NCBI GenBank assembly: GCA_023014485.1
Contig: JAJOZX010000925.1
Coordinates: forward strand, 56,001-120,000
Direction of reading: 5' to 3'
Source of the DNA: Bathynomus jamesi
Lineage: Eukaryota > Arthropoda > Malacostraca > Isopoda > Cirolanidae
Length of the DNA stretch: 64,000 bases
The notes beneath the pieces were generated by a model. That model was not told the origin of the DNA. It was given only the letters and a program-made list of their open reading frames with translations, and did no database searches. The position numbers and the translations under genes are program-made. Positions 60,058-64,000 of the stretch are shown piece after piece. Each line of letters starts with the position of its first letter. The stretch's first letter is position 1.

Positions 60058-60058
<1 letters not shown>
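59580..60058. other. Unassigned sequence
   Basis: A 77-codon frame at 59805-60038 has no recognisable domain and no splice context. Confidence 0.4.
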
Positions 60059-60060
<2 letters not shown>

Positions 60061-60102
<42 letters not shown>

Positions 60103-60191
60103 TTTATATATATATATATGAGAGGAGGGGCGACATGCTTGACTTTCGTGAAATGAGGAATCATCGCGCAGAACATGAAAGGTTGAAAGAT

Positions 60192-60249
<58 letters not shown>
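60061..60249. repeat. (TA)n microsatellites around a SINE tail
   Basis: TA tracts at 60061-60119 and 60193-60249. The 60118-60190 segment (ATGCTTGACTTTCGTG) is a degenerate copy of the SINE 3' tail. Confidence 0.7.
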
Positions 60250-60251
<2 letters not shown>

Positions 60252-60651
60252 CTTTTGGTGTGTTCGTTCATAGTCTAATATAATTTACTAATATAATTTA
60301 ATATTATTTTAGACTGGTTCGTTTCGTTGTTAATTTATGCGCATGCGCAGTTGCACCATAACAAAACCCTAAAATGAGACAATGCACGCAGGTATTAACA
60401 TTCGAAACCCCTTTTCCGCGCAGTGGGTATTTTGGTCACATGTTTTTTAATTATTTTCAAACTAACGGAATAACATAATGAGATAAAGGAGTAAAACAAG
60501 ACATAAGCAGAGAAGTCTTTTGGATTCCAATCTGTTCAATTCCTTTTCTTTTAAATTTCAATGCAAAACACACGAATGAAACTTACAGATTTGGAGCAGA
60601 ATACCCCATTAGAATTCAGTTGTTTCTGAACTAATCACTGTTTGATATAAT

Positions 60652-60654
<3 letters not shown>

Positions 60655-60735
<81 letters not shown>
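60655..60735. repeat. (TA)n(GA)n compound microsatellite
   Basis: About 45 bp TA, then about 34 bp GA. Confidence 0.9.
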
Positions 60736-60738
<3 letters not shown>

Positions 60739-61109
60739 CGCGTTTATTATTGAAAATCATGTACTACGCTCACAGTGATGTAATTATGTGGGCTTACTAA
60801 GTTGAAAGGTCGAAGCATATTCTGATCATTACAATCAGTCAAATCCCAGACTAAAATCAGATTACAGACTTTACAGGCGTTAATATAACCCAAGTTTAAT
60901 GGAGGGAGAACCCTATCTTAATTCCTATTAACAAAAGGATAATGTTGCTTTCAGCTGATGGATAATGTAATGGGAAAATAGTCTTCCTTCGATATAATTT
61001 CTTGGAATGGAGGATTCGAAAGGATTGTGCAGCCAAAATATAAGGATTTTTTAATCCAGTTTTTCTTAGAAAAAAGCCAAACTTAATTATAAGCAAACTT
61101 TATTATAAG

Positions 61110-61419
61110 CAGCGTTGGGAATAACGCCGTTACTTATTTTGTAACGGTAACGCCGTTATTATATTTATATTGTAACGAAATTGGTAAGCCCGTTACTTTT
61201 CATTCCATTTTCAGTTATTATTCGTTACTTTCTTTTAAGATTTCTATTTTTTTCTTAAATGAATAATCCATTAATCGTTTAGGCATTTTGTAATTTTTTA
61301 TTCACCATTTATTTTAATTTATTCTCGTCAATAATTATAATTTTCCATTTTGTAATATTAAGTGCAAAGAGTAATTTTATTTTACATTTTTAGTTTTTTA
61401 CTTAAGATTTATTGATAGC

Positions 61420-61453
<34 letters not shown>

Positions 61454-62532
61454 TCAAATGGTAAAATTATTAAATTGTATTGCTTATTCTTTAAGTATAA
61501 ATCTAAAATCAGGTATTGTTTCATTGTATTATATATCTGACCTTAATTAAATATTTGCTCAATATTCAGGAATTCTTTTTTAATTACGATGTAGATATAT
61601 CATATTCTTATACAGCAATAACCCTGTTATCGCAAAGGATGCGTTCCTAAAAGTCATTGCGAATAACGAATTTGCGAATATCGGGGCAATTTTCTCCATA
61701 AGAATTAATGTAATTAGGGGGGAATGCGTTCCCCTACATACTACAATATAACTACAATGAGTGTAAAACAGTTAAACTAGAATTTATCTTTGCTGTGAGT
61801 GTCAATGGCGTACCGGAGCTGGCATAAAGAGAAGGAGGTGAGGAGTTACTGGGATGAAGACGGGCCAGGGTCATCGGCCTCCCCACTCGAGACGGCACTG
61901 ACACTACTGCTGTAAGAACGAGGACTAAAAAGCCTATGGAACGCGAACTTGGAGGTTGAAGAAGTTGGAGTGGCAGCTACATCAGGCGAAGGGGAGGACT
62001 TGGCTGGAAAAATGCATGAAGTGTCTGTTGGCGAGCCATCTTCCTCTTCTCCTCCAGAAGCTCATGGTAAGCTCGAATGTCGTTTTTGACGTTGCGGATG
62101 ACAGTGGTGCTCCTCTCCACATTCGGGTTAACGTCCAACGCCATGTCCAGTGCCGTCTCGAATGAAGAAAGAAGAGAAGCTTCCTCAGAACTGGAACGGT
62201 GAGGGTTTTGAGAGGAGGACTCTCTGCCTGCTCCTCCTCTTCGTCCACTGCTAGATGCTGCTACAACTCGATCAAGTCACTTTGCGAATAAGCCGGGTAT
62301 GCTTTGCGAATATCGAATATGGGTGTTTAAATATCAATTGCGAATAAGCGGGGTTGCGAATAGCGAGGTATTGCTCTATTGAGAAATACTATATTTTCTA
62401 GTTTATTATAAAAGTAACGGTAACTGTAACGCATTACTTTTGCATAGAAGTAACTGTACCGGTAATGACGTTACTTTCTATTGCAAATAACAGTAACGCC
62501 GTTACTTTGAAAAAGTAATGCGCCCAACATTG
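61110..62532. mobile_element. hAT-type element carrying a nested insertion
   Basis: Ends CAGCGTTGGGAATAACGCCG and complement of CAATGTTGGGCGCATTAC; subterminal GTAACGGTAACG blocks on both sides. ATTATAAG at 61102-61109 is exactly repeated at 62533-62540. The 764-bp interior at 61613-62376 is a separate element. Confidence 0.85.
61613..62376 (-). mobile_element. Pogo-like element nested in hAT
   Basis: Inverted ends CAGCAATAACCCTGTTATCG and complement of GAGCAATACCTCGCTATTCG, flanked by TA. The subterminal TTGCGAATA motifs are typical of pogo/Tigger-type DNA elements. Internal frames are short (DEEEEQAESPP on the minus strand); the family call is tentative. Confidence 0.6.
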
Positions 62533-62544
62533 ATTATAAGTAAT

Positions 62545-63535
62545 AAACTTTGACCTCATATATATATATATATATACCTCTATAAATAACCTGAACAAAA
62601 TTTAATTAAAAAGTGTGAACGATAAAAACTTGTAAATTTATTTTATGGGGCTGTAGTTTGAGTCTTACGAAAATGCTTCAATTTAAAAAACCTGAAGTTA
62701 GATTTGGTATAAGGGTGTTATAAAATACCTTCTTAATTCTTTCTGCCGGGCACATTTTATACCAATGTAACGGGTTTATTAGTATTTTTAGGTGGACTGC
62801 CCCAGGAAAAAATTCGTTTGCTGTGCATTCAAAGAAAACGTTCTAAATCAACGCATTAAAAAACATAATAAACAGCGATAGTAAATACAAAAAATGTACA
62901 ACTATTAATATTATACCACAAAAACATTTTAAATTATATGATATTATATAAAACATTTAATAATATCGCCTGACCCGTTAAAATTTTCGCATAATCAATT
63001 TAATAATCTCTCACGATTCGTTTGACGATATCGCATAATCCATTTAATCAGTCGTCTGTATGGATTATATAGAGAATATTTTTTTAAATCTACGAGCCAA
63101 TTCGTATTCCAAAGCTTTAGCCGAAAAGGAATGTTACATTATTATAAATACGCAAAGAAGATTTATTAGCGTTTCTTAAATTTCAACTTTTTGGGTGAAA
63201 TTGTGTGCGGCTCGCTCTACATTCTACTCGGGGGGTGGGGAGAGAGTATAAGAATAATTAAGAAGCTGCTCATTGCCTCATTATTTATTAAAGAGGTTAA
63301 TCCGATTTGGAATTTATTCACGTCTTGCAGGCGTTGAATGAATACGGTCATCAGTAAAAAAATTGTTTTAGATACTTAAAAAAAGCAATGTCGCCTGTAA
63401 AAATAATTAATTATTTAAAATTATTGTTAATACCTATTTATTGTCAACTTTTTAATTGAAATCATTTAACGCCCACAAATATTATCTGAAAGATGTCTGT
63501 AGTGAGGCTCAAATAACGAGTTTCCATCTCCAGTA
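62545..63535. other. Unassigned AT-rich sequence
   Basis: No gene or repeat family recognised. Confidence 0.4.
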
Positions 63536-63540
63536 TGCCT

Positions 63541-63830
63541 TTGGTAACCTTTGGTTAGTTTCCGCCCGAATTGTTCATTCTGACGAAGGTCAAGCTTTTC
63601 ACTCCACCTTAGACCTACAGTTTAACGTGGAATCTGAACCACGCCCCATCAGCAGCCCAGCGTCTTAACCACTAGGCCACCTAGGGGTACCCATTTATCT
63701 ACCAACCACTTTCTTTATTGTGTGGAAGGATGAACAGCTGGGTTTTGCTGCGCGCCGGCTCTCGTCGGGTCTCGAACCCGGGGCCGATGGATTCGTAGTC
63801 AGCGACGCTAACCACTACACTACCGAGGAG
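63541..63830 (-). repeat. tRNA-derived SINE (same family as 52629)
   Basis: Full-length, minus orientation: the tail at 63541 and the head (complement of CTAACCACTACACTACCGAG) at 63830. Body GGATGAACAGCTGGGTTTTG. Box B CGGGTTCGAGACCC-like. Confidence 0.8.
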
Positions 63831-63860
63831 CATATACTGTGTATATATATATATTTTTTT

Positions 63861-64000
63861 TTTAACCTCCTTCAACATCTAGGGTCATATGACCTTAGAG
63901 GGGACCTACAGCTTTACGTGGGATCCGAACCACGGGTCGCTACATAATCTGGGGCAGAGACGGTCTCCCATCCAACTACTACCCAGACCCAATGTCGCTT
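63861..64000 (-). repeat. 5S-rRNA-derived SINE, cut by window edge
   Basis: The minus strand enters at AAGCGACATTGGGTCTGGGT and continues GTTGGATGGGAGACCGTC, body and tail to 63861. The 5S head's start is outside the window. Confidence 0.75.

Noticed and set aside
61956..62248. Protein gene on either strand
   Set aside because: Overlapping frames on both strands inside a TA-flanked nested element; no splice sites or recognisable domain.

Overview
The window is eukaryotic and most likely from an arthropod, probably a crustacean. The evidence is spliced genes with GT/GC–AG introns, a chitin-binding exon, short TTAGG-type tracts, long dinucleotide microsatellites and many kinds of transposon. 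The species and the crustacean assignment are inferences; no ribosomal or mitochondrial marker is present. Only two cellular genes can be supported. The rest is a graveyard of nested mobile DNA in which inverted (foldback) structures are unusually common.

Genes. (1) The last exon of a chitin-binding (CBM14) protein lies at 393-1166 (+), with a poly(A) signal at 1419. (2) A complete nine-exon gene on the minus strand runs from 28795 down to 15122. All exon phases agree and give an 847-residue secreted protein: a signal peptide split by an 8.5-kb first intron, three lachesin/amalgam-type Ig domains, four neuroglian/hemolin-type Ig domains, and a coiled-coil tail in place of FnIII and transmembrane segments. 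One intron uses a GC donor.

Mobile DNA, left to right. 2-4 kb: a broken mobile-type gene flanked by inverted ends, with a Penelope-like fragment (hammerhead-like core) inside a foldback core. 6-12.5 kb: foldbacks, Merlin/ISXO2-like remnants and a Penelope-type palindrome. 12.7-14.3 kb: 5S-rRNA-derived SINEs and a mariner MITE. 20-31 kb: SINEs, a jockey-like LINE, tRNA-headed palindromes, hAT and mariner MITEs. 33.3-38.9 kb: two jockey-like LINEs head to head, one holding an 81-bp hAT MITE, then a mariner-like remnant whose terminus is the target of another foldback. 42-48.7 kb: a large foldback and a CR1-like LINE broken by three insertions. 49-64 kb: SINEs, two DD41D-like mariner elements, hAT pieces and MITEs.

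The most interesting candidate for something undescribed is a family of roughly 200-600-bp foldback elements. They share one TTAGG-rich core but carry different outer arms; several have 7/8 or 8/8 matching 8-bp target duplications. The arms therefore seem to be swapped symmetrically around a constant core. Close behind are the 7-Ig coiled-coil gene, the 5S-headed SINEs and the tRNA-headed palindromes.
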